The notes: generated by a model from the sequence alone, not told the origin. DNA of 64,000 nt from Actinoplanes xinjiangensis (GCF_003148685.1 NZ_QGGR01000004.1:310001-374000); one strand, 5' to 3'. Positions 26,176 to 36,991 are shown, counted from the first letter of the stretch. Translations and numbers: made by a program.

Positions 26176-26804
26176 CAGAGCAGTGTGGTGAGGTGGCGCT
26201 CGACCACGGGCAGGACCTCGGTGACCGGGATCGGGCGGCCGACCTCGGCACTGAGGGAGGTGACGCCGGCGTCCCGGATACCGCACGGGACGAACCGGTT
26301 GAAGTTGGACAGATCGCAGTCACAGTTCAGCGCGAAGCCGTGCAGGGTGACGCCGCGCGACACCCGGATCCCGATCTGTGCGATCTTGCGGTCCAGTCCG
26401 CCCTCGGTCGCCCGCACCCAGGCGCCGCTGCGGCCCTCGACCCGCTCGGCCACCACCCCGAACTCGGCGCAGACGTCGATCAGCAACTGCTCGGTCCGGC
26501 GGACGTAGGCCACCACGTCCACCGGGTCCGGCAGCTTGAGGATCGGGTAGCCGACGATCTGACCCGGACCGTGCCAGGTGATCCGCCCGCCCCGGTCGAC
26601 GTCGACCACGGGGGTGCCGTCGAACGGGCGGTCGGCCGGTTCGGTCCGTTTGCCGGCGGTGAAGACGCTCGGGTGTTCCAGCAGCAGCACCGTGCCCGGC
26701 TGGGTACCGGCGACCACACCCTCGTGCAGGCGCTTCTGCTCCTCCCAGGCCTCCAGGTAGTCGACCAGGCCGGGACGGAGGACGGTGAGTACGGAAGAGG
26801 TCAC
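26175..26804 (-). CDS. lipB: Octanoyltransferase LipB
   Basis: 209 residues. Moves octanoyl from acyl-carrier protein to lipoyl domains, the first step of lipoate synthesis. Family motifs: [37 protein letters not shown], catalytic Lys in [17 protein letters not shown], and catalytic Cys in [17 protein letters not shown] at 26804 gives the usual N-terminus just before [13 protein letters not shown]. It lies 10 nt after the stop of the tandem membrane-protein gene, so may be read from the same transcript. Overlaps the small DUF5808-like gene by 1 nt. Confidence 0.96.
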   Translation of the reverse strand: MTSSVLTVLRPGLVDYLEAWEEQKRLHEGVVAGTQPGTVLLLEHPSVFTAGKRTEPADRPFDGTPVVDVDRGGRITWHGPGQIVGYPILKLPDPVDVVAYVRRTEQLLIDVCAEFGVVAERVEGRSGAWVRATEGGLDRKIAQIGIRVSRGVTLHGFALNCDCDLSNFNRFVPCGIRDAGVTSLSAEVGRPIPVTEVLPVVERHLTTLL

Positions 26805-26814
26805 GACGGCAAGC

Positions 26815-28764
26815 CTAATCCTCGTCCCACTGGTCGACCGGATCCACTCCGGGACGGATCCGCCACACCAGCACGTCGTCCACCTGCTCCGGCTCACCGA
26901 GCATCTGGGTGGCGACCTGGAGCAGTGCGTCCCGGTTGAGGGGTCCCTTGGGGCCGGTCAGCTCCGTGGGCAGGAAGATCGTCTCGACCTTCCAGTACGC
27001 GAAGTCGACCCGGGCCTGCGCCCGGTCCAGGTTGCTCATTTTCGGGGTGTTGCCCCATCGGGCGGCCCGGTAGAACAGCTTGGCGGTCGGCCGCTCCGGC
27101 GGGCCCAGGCGGCCGGTCTCGTGCCGGCCGGTGTCCGTGTAGTCGCGCGGGCCGAGCCAGTACCCCGCGGGGATGCGGAACAGTTTGTCGCCGCCGCGGG
27201 CCATCGTGTACGCCTGCCAGCGCATGGCGTCCACCGCGACCTCGCTGGAGAGGGGCAGCGAGGTCATCACCCCGTTGTCGGAGACGTAGTCCTGCCAGCG
27301 CCCGCTGGAGATGAAGACCGGCTCGGCGGAGCGCTCCATGGCGCGCAGCGGCACCGGGGCGATCGGAGCGAGCGCGGCCACGATCGCCACGCCGAGCGCG
27401 ATCCGCCCGGCCCGGCTGCGGATCAGGCTGTCGCGGCTGCGCACCACCTCGTCGGTGAGCATCGCGATGATCAGCGCGAACACGATGACCACGACGAGCG
27501 CGTAGCGGACCGGGAGCGCCGAGTCGAACAGCGGCACTTCGGTGAGCAGCGCGTACAGCAGGGGGATGTTCGAGTGCTCCTCGCCGACGAACTGGAGTCG
27601 CGGGCCGAGCGAGAGCAGGAAGAAGACCAGCGCGACGACGGTCAGCGCCCGCAGGGTGACCCGCCGCTCCGGGGCCGACCGGCGCCACAGCAGAGCCGTC
27701 GCCACGAAGAAGAGCAGGATCAGCGGCAGGCCCAGGAACGAGGTCGCCTCGGTCGCGTTCGGCGCGAGGTCGGCGCCCCACCCGAACTTCCCGGCCACCG
27801 ACTGCATCGGGAACGCCACGTAGGCGACCAGGTCCTCGGAGAACTGCCGCATCCCGAACCCGGTGCCGGAGAACTTCAGCGGCCCGGCGAAGTGCATGTA
27901 GAGCGGCCAGGCCAGCAGCGCACCGGCCACCACGGCGGTCACGCCCAGCGAGGCCAGGATCGGCCTGATCGCGGTTCTGGCCTCCCGCAGGCCCGGCCGC
28001 GACAGCAGCCACACGAGCAGGAAGAGGCCACTGGCCTGGGCGGCGAAGAACAGCGCCTCGGCGGCGACCGAGAAGCCCATGGTGCAGAGCAGGCCCAGGA
28101 CGATGCCGTTACGCAGCCAGTGATCACGCTCCGGCAGTTTCAGCACCCACCACGCGACGATGCCGACCATCCAGCCGGACGTCCAGTTGAGGTGGCCGTT
28201 GGCGTGCGAGACCAGACCGGGGGAGAAGCCGAAGAGCAGACCGCCGACCGCTGCCGCGACACTGCTGCGGACCAGCCAGCGGCGGAGGAACAGATACCAC
28301 ACGAAGGCGGAGCCGGCCAGGTTCAGCGTCATGATGGTCGCGAACGTGACCTGCGGTCCGGCGAAGTAGGTCAGCGGGGCGAACACCACGGCGTAGAACG
28401 TGCTCGACGTGTTCATCGCCAGGTTCACGCCGCGTGGCGCGTTCAGCAGGTCGGTGAAGAACGGGTTGCTCAGGTTCTGCAGCAGATGGACGCCGTACGA
28501 CAGCATCCACTCGAACTGGCCCTGGTCGCTGACGTTCTCGGCGACCACGTTGCGGTACGGCGCGGCCCACAGGCCCTGCACCACGTAGACGGCGCAGGCC
28601 AGCGACAGCACCGCCATCACCAGGTGGGCCGGCCAGGCACGGGCACGCCTGGTGCCGGCCTCCTCCGGCGTGATCTCTTCGTCGGGTGTTGCGGTCGTCA
28701 GGTCCGTTTCCGGGGCGGGCGCGGCGATCGTCACGCCGCGGAGATTATCCAGCCCCGAATTCAT
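26815..28764 (-). CDS. GT-C/YfhO-like multi-pass membrane protein, copy 2
   Basis: 649 residues: an N-terminal cytosolic tail, about 12 membrane helices, then a C-terminal soluble domain. After the first helix comes [19 protein letters not shown], an acidic loop placed like the catalytic loop of GT-C glycosyltransferases (inference). Another conserved segment is [19 protein letters not shown]. It shares these segments and the C-terminal [18 protein letters not shown] with its upstream neighbour, so the pair arose by tandem duplication. The ATG at 28764 overlaps the upstream stop (ATGA). Likely role: polyprenyl-sugar-dependent glycosylation of envelope polymer or protein; substrate unknown. 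Confidence 0.78.
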   Translation of the reverse strand: MNSGLDNLRGVTIAAPAPETDLTTATPDEEITPEEAGTRRARAWPAHLVMAVLSLACAVYVVQGLWAAPYRNVVAENVSDQGQFEWMLSYGVHLLQNLSNPFFTDLLNAPRGVNLAMNTSSTFYAVVFAPLTYFAGPQVTFATIMTLNLAGSAFVWYLFLRRWLVRSSVAAAVGGLLFGFSPGLVSHANGHLNWTSGWMVGIVAWWVLKLPERDHWLRNGIVLGLLCTMGFSVAAEALFFAAQASGLFLLVWLLSRPGLREARTAIRPILASLGVTAVVAGALLAWPLYMHFAGPLKFSGTGFGMRQFSEDLVAYVAFPMQSVAGKFGWGADLAPNATEATSFLGLPLILLFFVATALLWRRSAPERRVTLRALTVVALVFFLLSLGPRLQFVGEEHSNIPLLYALLTEVPLFDSALPVRYALVVVIVFALIIAMLTDEVVRSRDSLIRSRAGRIALGVAIVAALAPIAPVPLRAMERSAEPVFISSGRWQDYVSDNGVMTSLPLSSEVAVDAMRWQAYTMARGGDKLFRIPAGYWLGPRDYTDTGRHETGRLGPPERPTAKLFYRAARWGNTPKMSNLDRAQARVDFAYWKVETIFLPTELTGPKGPLNRDALLQVATQMLGEPEQVDDVLVWRIRPGVDPVDQWDED

Positions 28765-30632
28765 CGGTCGATCGGGTCCACGCCAGGACGAATGCGCCAC
28801 ACCAGAACGTCGTCGACCTGTTCCGGCGGACCGAGCAGATCGGTGGCCGTCATGAGGACCGCGTTACGGAACAGGGTCATGTGGTCGGAGCCGGTGATCT
28901 GCTCGGGCAGGAACACGGCCTCCACTCCCCAGTACGCGAAATCAGCGCGGGCCTGGGCCCGGTCACCGTCGCTGAGCTCGGTGACATAGCCGTACAGCGC
29001 GGCGCGGGTGAACAGCCAGTCGGTCGGCAGCGGGGGCGCGCCGATCCGCCCGATCTGCTTGCGGCCCTCCTCGGTGTGGGTCATCGGGCCGAGGAAGTAG
29101 CCGTCGGGAATCCGGAACTGCGGGCCGCCGCGGGCCATCGTGTACGCCTGCCAGCGCTGCCCGTCGGCCGTGACGTTCAGCGCGAACGGCAGGGCGGAGA
29201 TCACACCGTGGTCCGACACGTAGCGCTGCCAGGTGCCGTCGGCGATGAAGTCCGGCTCGGGCGCCCGCTCCTGGTGCCGCACCGGCAGCGGGAGGATCGG
29301 CAGCAGCGCCGCGACGATCGCCGCGGTCATGCCGGTCTGCACCGACGGGGAGAGCCGCCGGTCCAGCAGCTCCTGGGTGATCAGCGCCAGCACCACGCCG
29401 AAGACCACGGCCACGACCAGGGCCAGGCGCAACGGCAGTGCCGCGTCGAAGAGCGGCAGGTGCGAGAGCAACGTGTACGGCATGGGGACGGGCAGTTCCG
29501 CGTCCATCCAGTTGAGCTGCGGGCCCAGCGACAGCACCAGGAAGATGAAGCCGACCACCATGATCGCCCGCAGGGTGGCCCGGCGGCCCTTGTCGGCCTG
29601 CCGGAAGACCAGCACCAGCGACACGAGGATCAGGGCGACCAGCGGCACGCCGAAGAACGACGTCTCCTCGGTGCGGTTGGGGGCGAGGTCGGAGCCGTAC
29701 CCGAAGAACCCGGCCACCGAGCGGCTCGGGAACGAGAGGTAGGCGGCCGCGTCCTCGGCGAAGTAGCGCTGGTTGAACCCGGTCCCGGAGAACGTCTGCG
29801 GACCGGAGAAGTGCATGTACAGCGGGTACGCCAGGAGGGCGCCGGCCACCACCGCGGTCACCCCGAGCGCCCGCAGCACCGTGGTGAAGGCGGCTTTCAC
29901 CTCGGCCCGTACCGCCTTGGCCAGCGACCACGTGATGACGAAGAGACCGCTGGCCAGAGCGGTGTAGAAGAGCCCCTCGGCGGCGATCGTGAAGAACGCG
30001 GCGAGCATCAGCCCCAGCACCAGGCCGTTGCGCAACCAGCGGCCCGGCTGCCGCAGCCGCAGCACCTGCCACACCACGAGCGGCGCCACCCACCCGGCCG
30101 TCCAGTTGAGGTGGCCGTTGGCGTGCGAGATGAAGCCGGGCGCGAAGCCGCAGAAGATGCCGCCCAGTCCGGCGGCCAGCGGGCTGCGGACCAGCCAGCG
30201 GTTGAGGAACAGATACCAGGCGAAAGCGGACCCGGCGAGATTCAGTGTGAGGATGGTCACATAACTGACCTGTGGTCCGGCCAGATAGGTCAACGGGGCG
30301 AACAGGATCGTGTAGACCGAGATGGAGGTGTTCGCCGCCAGGTTCACCCCCCACGGCACGTTCAGCAGGTCGGTGAAGAACGGATCCGAGCCGTGCCCCA
30401 GCGTGTAGACGCCGTAACCCAGCAGCCACTCGAAGAATGCCTGGTCACCGATGTTGTCGGAGAGACCGTTGCCATAGGGGTCACGCCACAGACCGTTGGT
30501 CACGTAGACGGCGAGACCGAGAGCGAGCAGGGCGACGGCCAGATGGGCACGCCAAGGGCCGGCGCGGGAGGGCGCCTGGGGCTCGACGGGCGGATCGGCG
30601 GACGCGGCGGGGGCGGGGGCGGCGACGGACAT
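28761..30632 (-). CDS. GT-C/YfhO-like multi-pass membrane protein, copy 1
   Basis: 623 residues with the same plan as the next gene: helix 1 at about 28-48, acidic loop (GLSDNIGDQAFFEWLLGYG), about 12 helices, conserved [19 protein letters not shown], and a periplasm-side C-terminal domain ending [18 protein letters not shown]. The two proteins are clearly homologous along their whole length. ATG start at 30632. Translationally coupled to the second copy by a 4-nt overlap. No DUF can be assigned with certainty; YfhO-like or GT-C glycosyltransferase is the best guess. Confidence 0.78.
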   Translation of the reverse strand: MSVAAPAPAASADPPVEPQAPSRAGPWRAHLAVALLALGLAVYVTNGLWRDPYGNGLSDNIGDQAFFEWLLGYGVYTLGHGSDPFFTDLLNVPWGVNLAANTSISVYTILFAPLTYLAGPQVSYVTILTLNLAGSAFAWYLFLNRWLVRSPLAAGLGGIFCGFAPGFISHANGHLNWTAGWVAPLVVWQVLRLRQPGRWLRNGLVLGLMLAAFFTIAAEGLFYTALASGLFVITWSLAKAVRAEVKAAFTTVLRALGVTAVVAGALLAYPLYMHFSGPQTFSGTGFNQRYFAEDAAAYLSFPSRSVAGFFGYGSDLAPNRTEETSFFGVPLVALILVSLVLVFRQADKGRRATLRAIMVVGFIFLVLSLGPQLNWMDAELPVPMPYTLLSHLPLFDAALPLRLALVVAVVFGVVLALITQELLDRRLSPSVQTGMTAAIVAALLPILPLPVRHQERAPEPDFIADGTWQRYVSDHGVISALPFALNVTADGQRWQAYTMARGGPQFRIPDGYFLGPMTHTEEGRKQIGRIGAPPLPTDWLFTRAALYGYVTELSDGDRAQARADFAYWGVEAVFLPEQITGSDHMTLFRNAVLMTATDLLGPPEQVDDVLVWRIRPGVDPIDR

Positions 30633-30665
30633 CAGCCGCAGGTTAGCAAGAAACCCTGAAGCGGT

Positions 30666-31583
30666 TTACCCGGTCACCGCCGGTTCGGGTCGCAGAGCAG
30701 CCGCCAGGGCGTCCGCCATATCGGGGTACGCCCACCCGAATCCGGCATGGGACAGCACTCCCGGCAGCACCCGCTGGGACCGCTGCGCCTCCCCGGCCAA
30801 CTCCCCGATCGCCAGGTCCAGCACCGGCCCCGGCACCGAGAGCAGGGCCGGCCGGCGCAGCACCCGGGCCATGTCACGGGTGAACTCGGCGTTCGTCACC
30901 GGCTTGGGCGACACCATGTTGACAGGTCCGGCGACATCGTCACGGACCAGCAGGAACTCGGCCGCGCCCAGCCAGTCGGCCAGCGCGATCCAGGCCATCC
31001 ACTGGCGGCCGCCGCCGATCCGGGCACCGGCGCCCAGTTTGAAGGGCAGCAGCAGCGGCTTGATCAGCGAACCGCCGGCGTCGATCGTCGGAGCCGTGCG
31101 CATCAGCACCACCCGGGCACCGGCGTCCTCGGCCGGTCGGGCGGCCGCCTCCCACACCCGGCACAGGTCGGCCAGGAAGGTGTTCCCGGCCGGGGCCTCC
31201 TCGGTCACCGCCTGGTCACCGGTGTCGCCGTACCACCCCACGCCGGAACTCTGGAGCAGCGTGCGCGGCCGGTCACCCTCGGGCAGCTTGCTGATCGCCC
31301 GCGCCAGGGTGTCGGTGGTGTCGATCCGGCTGGACCGCAGCACCCGCTTGTACGCCGCCGTCCAGCGATGATCGCCGACGTTCGCCCCGGAGAGATTGAT
31401 CACCGCATCGGTGCCGGCGAGCACCGCGGTGTCCAGCCGGCCCTGCGCGGGATCCCAGGAGGCCTCGTCGGGCCGCTCGGTGGGCCGCCGGACCAGCCGG
31501 ACGATGTCGTGGCCGCTCTGGCGCAGCCGTTCGGCGAGCCTGGTACCCAGGAATCCGGACGCCCCGGCCATGACGATGCGCAT
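30666..31583 (-). CDS. TIGR01777-type SDR-fold epimerase
   Basis: 305 residues. N-terminal Rossmann motif GASGFLGTRLAERL, then RPTERPDEASWDPAQGRLD and SSGVGWYGDTGD, typical of the YfcH/TIGR01777 sugar-nucleotide-epimerase-like family. The C-terminal DUF1731 region has LPGVLSHAGFGWAYPD. The reaction is unknown. Rv2216 of M. tuberculosis lies in the same place between the E2 acyltransferase gene and lipB. ATG at 31583 follows AAAGAG. The protein is cytosolic. Confidence 0.92.
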   Translation of the reverse strand: MRIVMAGASGFLGTRLAERLRQSGHDIVRLVRRPTERPDEASWDPAQGRLDTAVLAGTDAVINLSGANVGDHRWTAAYKRVLRSSRIDTTDTLARAISKLPEGDRPRTLLQSSGVGWYGDTGDQAVTEEAPAGNTFLADLCRVWEAAARPAEDAGARVVLMRTAPTIDAGGSLIKPLLLPFKLGAGARIGGGRQWMAWIALADWLGAAEFLLVRDDVAGPVNMVSPKPVTNAEFTRDMARVLRRPALLSVPGPVLDLAIGELAGEAQRSQRVLPGVLSHAGFGWAYPDMADALAAALRPEPAVTG

Positions 31584-31621
31584 GATGTGCTCTTTCCCGA
31601 ACGTCGCACGATCCAAAACAA

Positions 31622-31656
31622 ACCGGGGGGTACGCCTTCACGGCGCACCCCCCGGT
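31622..31656 (-). terminator. Terminator after sucB
   Basis: ACCGGGGGG (31622-31630) pairs with CCCCCCGGT (31648-31656), 17-nt loop, 11 nt beyond the sucB stop on the minus strand. It also separates sucB from the epimerase gene. Confidence 0.75.
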
Positions 31657-31666
31657 CCGATGACGA

Positions 31667-33502
31667 CTACAGACCCAGGTCGGCCTCGAAGTGCCCGGCC
31701 TCCAGGCGCTCCTTGAGCGTGCCGAGGAAGCGGGCGGCGTCGGCGCCGTCCACGATCCGGTGGTCGTAGGAGAGCGCCAGGTAGACCATCGACCGCGGCA
31801 CGATGATCTCGCCCAGCTCCGGGTCGTTCACGATCACCGGGCGCTTGACGACCGCGCCGAGACCGAGGATGCCGACCTGCGGCTGGTTGATGATCGGCGT
31901 GTCGAAGAGCGCGCCCCGGCTGCCGGTGTTGGTCAGCGTGAAGGTGCCGCCACCGAGCTCGTCCGGACTGATCTTGTTGCTGCGGGTGCGGTCCGCCAGG
32001 TCCGCGATCCGCTTGGACAGACCGGCCAGGTTGAGGTCACCGGCGTCCTTGATGACCGGGACGACCAGGCCCTTCGGCGCGTCCACCGCGATGCCGAGGT
32101 GCTCGGAGCCGTGGTAGGTGACGGTGCCCGCCTCGACGTCGATCGAGGAGTTGACCACCGGGTGCTGCTGCAGCGCCTCGACCGTGGCCAGTGCGAAGAA
32201 CGGCAGGAAGGTGAGCTTCACGCCGTGCTTGGCCTGGAAGTCGGCCTTCGCCTTGTTCCGCAGGTTGGCGATCTTGGTCACGTCGACCTCGACCACCGTG
32301 GTGAGCTGAGCGGAGGTCTGCAGCGACTCCACCATGCGGCGGGCGATCGTGGCGCGGATCCGGGTCAGCTTCTCGGTACGGCCACGCAGCGGGCTCGGCT
32401 CCGCCTTGGGGGCCGCCTTCTCGGTCGGCGCGGCAGCCCTCTCGGCCTGGGCTGCCGGCGCCGGAGCCTTGGCCGCGGCGGCCTTCTCGGCGGCGTCGAT
32501 CACGTCCTGCTTACGGATGCGGCCACCCACACCGGTGCCGGACAGGGTGGACAGGTCCACGCCCTTCTCGGCGGCCAGCTTGCGGACCAGCGGAGTCACG
32601 TAACCGGCGTCGCCGGCTCCGTTGGACTTCGTGGCCTCGGCCGACGGCGCGGCCGGAGCGGCCGGGGCGGGCTGCGCCTCGGCCGGCTGAGCGGCCGGCT
32701 GGGAGGTCTCCGCGGCGGGCGAGGGGGTCGCGTAGGACTCGCCGGACAGGTTCGGCGCGGGCGCCGACTCGACCTGGGGCGCCGGGGCCTGCTGCGGCGC
32801 GGGGGCCGCGGCGGGCTTCTCCGGCTCCGGCTCCGGGGCGGGCGCGGCGGCCGGGGCGCTGCCCGGGGTGCCGACGATCGCCAGCACGGCACCGACCTCG
32901 GCGGTCTCGTCCTCGCCGACCTTGATCTCCAGCAGGGTGCCGGCGACCGGCGACGGAAGCTCCGTGTCGACCTTGTCCGTGGAGACCTCGACCAGCGGCT
33001 CGTCCGCCTCGACGGTGTCGCCGACAGCCTTCAGCCACCGGGTGACGGTGCCCTCGGTGACACTCTCGCCGAGTGCCGGCAGCTTCACCTCGGTGCCCTC
33101 GGCGGCGCCGCCCGGCGCGTCGGACGCGGTCTGCGGGGCCGGAGCCTCCTCCTCGACCGGCTTCTCGGTCGACGGGGTGGCCGGGGCGGCGGGCTCCGGC
33201 TCGGGCTCGGCCTCGGCCTGCTGCTCTTGGGCCGGCGCGGGCGCGGCCGAACCGGCGTCCTCGCCGTCACCCGCGATGACGGCCAGCTCGCTGCCCACCT
33301 CCGCGGTCTCGTCCTCGCCGACCACGATCCGCGAGAGGATGCCCGCGGCGGGCGACGGGATCTCCGTGTCGACCTTGTCGGTGGAGACCTCGAGCAGCGG
33401 CTCGTCCGCCTCGACGCGCTCGCCCTCCTGCTTGAGCCAGCGCGTCACGGTTCCCTCGGTGACACTCTCACCCAGCCGCGGCATGGTTACCGATGTCGGC
33501 AT
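31667..33502 (-). CDS. sucB: 2-oxoglutarate/pyruvate dehydrogenase E2, two lipoyl domains
   Basis: 611 residues, the actinobacterial SucB/DlaT form. Two lipoyl domains (about 1-80 and 138-215), each with the lipoylated Lys in VSTDKVDTE. Ala/Pro/Glu linkers follow, then an E3/E1-binding domain ([20 protein letters not shown]), then a catalytic domain with the active-site [15 protein letters not shown] near the C-terminus. It transfers acyl groups from lipoamide to CoA. Depends on LipB and LipA encoded at 22-27 kb. ATG at 33502, 56 nt downstream of lpdA. Terminator follows. Confidence 0.96.
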   Translation of the reverse strand: MPTSVTMPRLGESVTEGTVTRWLKQEGERVEADEPLLEVSTDKVDTEIPSPAAGILSRIVVGEDETAEVGSELAVIAGDGEDAGSAAPAPAQEQQAEAEPEPEPAAPATPSTEKPVEEEAPAPQTASDAPGGAAEGTEVKLPALGESVTEGTVTRWLKAVGDTVEADEPLVEVSTDKVDTELPSPVAGTLLEIKVGEDETAEVGAVLAIVGTPGSAPAAAPAPEPEPEKPAAAPAPQQAPAPQVESAPAPNLSGESYATPSPAAETSQPAAQPAEAQPAPAAPAAPSAEATKSNGAGDAGYVTPLVRKLAAEKGVDLSTLSGTGVGGRIRKQDVIDAAEKAAAAKAPAPAAQAERAAAPTEKAAPKAEPSPLRGRTEKLTRIRATIARRMVESLQTSAQLTTVVEVDVTKIANLRNKAKADFQAKHGVKLTFLPFFALATVEALQQHPVVNSSIDVEAGTVTYHGSEHLGIAVDAPKGLVVPVIKDAGDLNLAGLSKRIADLADRTRSNKISPDELGGGTFTLTNTGSRGALFDTPIINQPQVGILGLGAVVKRPVIVNDPELGEIIVPRSMVYLALSYDHRIVDGADAARFLGTLKERLEAGHFEADLGL

Positions 33503-33536
33503 CTCTTCCCAAACTCCTTATGACGTCAGAACGCGG

Positions 33537-33568
33537 TCGAAATCAGCTGTGCTCGAAATCAGCTGTGC
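33537..33568. repeat. 16-bp perfect tandem duplication at lpdA end
   Basis: TCGAAATCAGCTGTGC occurs twice, back to back (33537-33552, 33553-33568). The second copy contains the lpdA stop and last two codons, so the stop-containing tail is duplicated in the lpdA-sucB spacer. Confidence 0.9.
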
Positions 33569-34950
33569 GCGTGCAGCGGCTTGCCCGCGAGCGCGAGGAA
33601 GGCCTCGCCCAGCGCCTCGTTCTGCGTCGGGTGGGCGTGTACGAGCTGGGCGACCTCCTCGGGGAAGGCCTCCCAGTTGGTGATCAGCTGGGCTTCGCCG
33701 ACGAGTTCGCCGACCCGTGCGCCGACCATGTGGACACCGACGACCGGGCCGTCGTTGACCCGGACCAGCTTGATGAAGCCCGCGGTCTTGAGGATCTGGC
33801 TCTTGCCGTTGCCGCCGAGGTTGTAGTTGTACGTCGAGACCTTGTCCGCGCCGTACTGCTCCTTGGCCCTGGCCTCGGTGATGCCGACCGACGCGACCTC
33901 GGGGTCGGAGTAGGTGACCCGCGGGATGCCGGCCTCGTCGATGACCGCCGGGTTCTTGCCGGCGATCTCCTCGGCCACGAAGATGCCCTGCTGGAAGCCG
34001 CGGTGCGCGAGCTGGAGGCCGGGGACGATGTCACCGACGGCGTAGATGTTGCCGACACCGGTGCGCAGGCGCTCGTCGACGATCACGAAGCCCCGGTCGA
34101 GCGTGATGCCCTGCTGCTCATACCCCAGGTTGGCGGTCGTCGGGCCGCGGCCGACCGCGACCAGCAGCACCTCGGCCTCGAGGGTCTCGCCGCCGGCGAT
34201 GGTGACCTTGACACCGTTGTCGGTGTGCTCCACCTTCTCGAACGGCTTGCCGACCTTGAAGTTGATCTTCCGCTTGCGGAAGGCGCGCTCGACCTGCTTC
34301 GAGATCTCCTCGTCCTCCGCGGCGACCAGGCGGGGCAGGGCCTCGATGATCGTGACGTCGGCGCCGAACGACTTCCACACGCTGGCGAACTCGACACCGA
34401 TGACACCGCCGCCGAGCACGATCGCCGAGGACGGCACCCGGTCCAGCTTGAGGGCGTGCTCACTGGTCAGCACCCGCTTGCCGTCGACCTCGAGGCCGGG
34501 CAGCGAGCGCGAGTAGGAACCGGTGGCGAGGATGACGTTGCGGCCGGTGTAGCGCTGGCCGGCGACCTCGACCGTGTCCTTGCTGACGAGCTTGCCCTCG
34601 CCCTGGACGATCGTGATGTTCTTGTTGTGCCCGAGCAGGCCGGTCAGGCCCTTGTACAGGCGGCCGACCACCCCGTCCTTGTACGCGTTGACGCCCGCCA
34701 TGTCGATGCCGACGAGGTCGGCCTTCACACCGAACTGCTCGCTCTCGCGCGTCTGGTCGGCGATCTCCGCCGCGTGCAGGAGCGCCTTCGTCGGGATGCA
34801 CCCGCGGTGCAGGCAGGTGCCGCCGAGCTCGGCCTTGTCGATCAGCGCGACCTTGAGGTCGAACTGAGCGGCACGCAGGGCGGCCGCATAGCCACCACTG
34901 CCGGCGCCGAGAATGACGATGTCGAAGGTTCCGCCGTTGGGCTGGCTCAC
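33559..34950 (-). CDS. lpdA: Dihydrolipoyl dehydrogenase (E3)
   Basis: 463 residues. FAD-binding motif GAGSGGYAAALRAAQ, redox disulfide GGTCLHRGCIPTKAL, NAD-binding GGGVIGVEFASVWKSFGADV and C-terminal base motif HAHPTQNEALGEA. It reoxidises dihydrolipoamide for the 2-oxoacid dehydrogenases and the glycine cleavage system. GTG at 34950 is chosen because TGGAG lies 6-9 nt upstream and it gives a normal length; GTG 34989 adds 13 residues without a ribosome site. Operon with sucB. Confidence 0.95.
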   Translation of the reverse strand: MSQPNGGTFDIVILGAGSGGYAAALRAAQFDLKVALIDKAELGGTCLHRGCIPTKALLHAAEIADQTRESEQFGVKADLVGIDMAGVNAYKDGVVGRLYKGLTGLLGHNKNITIVQGEGKLVSKDTVEVAGQRYTGRNVILATGSYSRSLPGLEVDGKRVLTSEHALKLDRVPSSAIVLGGGVIGVEFASVWKSFGADVTIIEALPRLVAAEDEEISKQVERAFRKRKINFKVGKPFEKVEHTDNGVKVTIAGGETLEAEVLLVAVGRGPTTANLGYEQQGITLDRGFVIVDERLRTGVGNIYAVGDIVPGLQLAHRGFQQGIFVAEEIAGKNPAVIDEAGIPRVTYSDPEVASVGITEARAKEQYGADKVSTYNYNLGGNGKSQILKTAGFIKLVRVNDGPVVGVHMVGARVGELVGEAQLITNWEAFPEEVAQLVHAHPTQNEALGEAFLALAGKPLHAHS

Positions 34951-35114
34951 GTTGACTCCAGTGGTCGCATCGTCTCCGGTGTGGGTCACACAATGGAAAC
35001 GGTCACAGTCCCGTCACCGACATCTTGTCACTTCGCGACCCGGTCAATGCAGTCAGGTGCCCCACGACACGTCGGTCCGACGTACCCTTGCGGGATCGAA
35101 CGCGAGGAGGAGCA

Positions 35115-35435
35115 GTGGCTTGGTTTCGGCGGCGTCCCCGATCCGGCGGGCCCGGCGGACGGTCGGTCAACCAGGCCGATCTGGAGCATCTTACGCAATT
35201 CTTCCGGACGAAGCAGGGAGTCGAGGCATTCATCGAGCCACAGACGACAGTGACCGAGACCACCCTGTTGCTTGTGGCACACGACGGTGAATGGACCCGG
35301 CGGCGCATCGGCTCACCCGACGTGGCCTGGAAATTCGCGCACCAGCTCAGCATGCCGGTCTACGACGTGAAACTGCTCGGCTATCCACAGCGGATGCGCG
35401 ACTACAACGAACGGCAGCGGCGCCGCCCGGTCTGA
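35115..35435 (+). CDS. Conserved actinobacterial 106-residue protein
   Basis: Arg-rich start ([13 protein letters not shown]), then a compact alpha/beta segment: LEHLTQFFRTKQGVEAFIEP, TTVTETTLLLVAHDGEWTRR and PVYDVKLLGYPQRMRDYNER. I recall this pattern from a small, widely conserved actinobacterial family with no known function. GTG at 35115 preceded by GAGGAGG. Cytosolic. Convergent with pepA, 20 nt apart. Confidence 0.8.
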   Translation: MAWFRRRPRSGGPGGRSVNQADLEHLTQFFRTKQGVEAFIEPQTTVTETTLLLVAHDGEWTRRRIGSPDVAWKFAHQLSMPVYDVKLLGYPQRMRDYNERQRRRPV

Positions 35436-35455
35436 TCCGGACGGCGCCCACCGCG

Positions 35456-36991
35456 TCAGGACAGGTCGTCGACCAGCTTGAGGAAGGTCCGGACCGGGAC
35501 CCCGGTGCCGCCCTTCGTCCAGTAACCGTTCGCCTCACCGGTGTGGTAACTGGGGCCCGCGATGTCGATGTGCGCCCACTCCACCCCCTCGGCCACGAAC
35601 TCGCGCAGGAACACGCCGCCCTGCAGCATGTGGCCGGCCCGGTCCAGGTTGGCGTTGGTCTGGCAGATGTCGGCGATCTCCGACTCCATGCCCTTGCGCA
35701 CGTCGTCCGGCAGCGGCATCCGCCAGGACGGCTCGCCGACCGCCTTGCCGGCCGCCTCGACCAGCGCGGTCGCCTCGTCCGAACCCATCAGGCCGGCGAT
35801 CCGCTTGCCCAGCGCGATCACCTGCCCACCGGTCAGCGTCGACGTCTCGAACAGGTAGTCGGCGCCGTCCTCGCAGGCCCGCGTGATCGCGTCGGCCAGC
35901 ACCATCCGGCCCTCGGCGTCGGTGTTGAACACCTCGACCCGCTTGCCGCCGTACATGGTGATCACGTCGCCCGGCCGGTACGCCGACCCGGACGGCATGT
36001 TCTCCGCGATCGCCAGGTAACCGGAGACCGCCACGCCCGGCTTGAGCTGCGCGATAGCGACCATCGTGGCGGCCACCGCGGCGGCACCCGCCATGTCGGA
36101 CTTCATCTCCCACATGCCGGCGGCCGGCTTGATGCTGACGCCACCGGTGTCGAAGGTGATGCCCTTACCGACCAGCGCCACCCGCTTCGGGTTCTCCACC
36201 CCGGCCGGCGTGTAGGTCAGCTTCACCAGCCGCGGCGGGGCCTCCGAGCCCTGGCCGACCGCCACGATGCCGCCGTAGCCCCCGGCCTTGAGCTGCTCGA
36301 AGTCGAGCACCTCGACACCGAGACCGACCTCGGTCGCGGCCGCCGCCACCTGGTCGGCCAGATCGGCCGGGCGCAGCGCGTTCGGCGGGGTGTTGACCCA
36401 GTCGCGGGTCAGGCGCACCGACCTGGCGACCACCTCGGCGCGGCGCAGCTCGGCCGCCGCCGCCTCGTCGGCCGCGTCCGGCACGTGCAGGCGCAGCTCC
36501 GCGACCGGGTCCCGGCGGCCCTTCTGCGGCTTCGTCTTGTAACCGGCGAAGCGGTAACCGCCGAGCAGGGCACCCTCCAGCACGGCGCGCAGCACCGGCG
36601 GGGCGTCCGCGTCGTCGGGCACCGGCAGGGCCAGCACCACGGTGGCGCTGCCGGCGAGCGCACGGACCGCCGCGCCGGCACCCCGGCGCAGGGTCTCCAG
36701 ATCGGGGGCGGGGCCGTCCGGCTCGGCGCCGAGGCCGACCGCCACCAGCAGCGGCGCGGCGATCGTGCCGAGGGTGGCCAGCTTGGTCACCTCGCCGGCG
36801 GCTCCGGTCGCGCCGAGCAGAGCCAGCGTCGAGATCAGCTTGCCGTCGAAGGCCGCGGTGATGCTCTCGGCACCCGCGGCCGGCAACAGGGTGCCGTCCT
36901 CGTCTGGCTGGCTGTGCAGGCCGATGATGATGGCATCGACCGCCGATTCGGCCGGGTCGGTGTCGACCAGGCTGAGGCTGGGCTGGGTCAC
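35456..36991 (-). CDS. pepA: Leucyl aminopeptidase, M17 family
   Basis: 511 residues. N-terminal domain, then a catalytic domain with [20 protein letters not shown], metal-binding Lys/Asp residues and the family signature [13 protein letters not shown]. Needs two divalent metals and forms hexamers; removes N-terminal Leu and similar residues in peptide turnover. GTG at 36991 with GGAGAG upstream. Corresponds to pepB Rv2213 in the M. tuberculosis neighbourhood. Divergent from gcvT. Confidence 0.95.
   Translation of the reverse strand: MTQPSLSLVDTDPAESAVDAIIIGLHSQPDEDGTLLPAAGAESITAAFDGKLISTLALLGATGAAGEVTKLATLGTIAAPLLVAVGLGAEPDGPAPDLETLRRGAGAAVRALAGSATVVLALPVPDDADAPPVLRAVLEGALLGGYRFAGYKTKPQKGRRDPVAELRLHVPDAADEAAAAELRRAEVVARSVRLTRDWVNTPPNALRPADLADQVAAAATEVGLGVEVLDFEQLKAGGYGGIVAVGQGSEAPPRLVKLTYTPAGVENPKRVALVGKGITFDTGGVSIKPAAGMWEMKSDMAGAAAVAATMVAIAQLKPGVAVSGYLAIAENMPSGSAYRPGDVITMYGGKRVEVFNTDAEGRMVLADAITRACEDGADYLFETSTLTGGQVIALGKRIAGLMGSDEATALVEAAGKAVGEPSWRMPLPDDVRKGMESEIADICQTNANLDRAGHMLQGGVFLREFVAEGVEWAHIDIAGPSYHTGEANGYWTKGGTGVPVRTFLKLVDDLS

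Noticed and set aside
28686-30659. Long plus-strand frame (about 650 codons)
   Set aside because: Mirror of the two GT-C-like membrane genes; the translation is His/Arg/Gln-rich and lacks any family motif, while the minus strand encodes two homologous membrane proteins.
31691-33523. 610-codon plus-strand frame
   Set aside because: Antisense of sucB; Gly/Arg-rich translation. The minus strand has lipoyl and E2 catalytic motifs.
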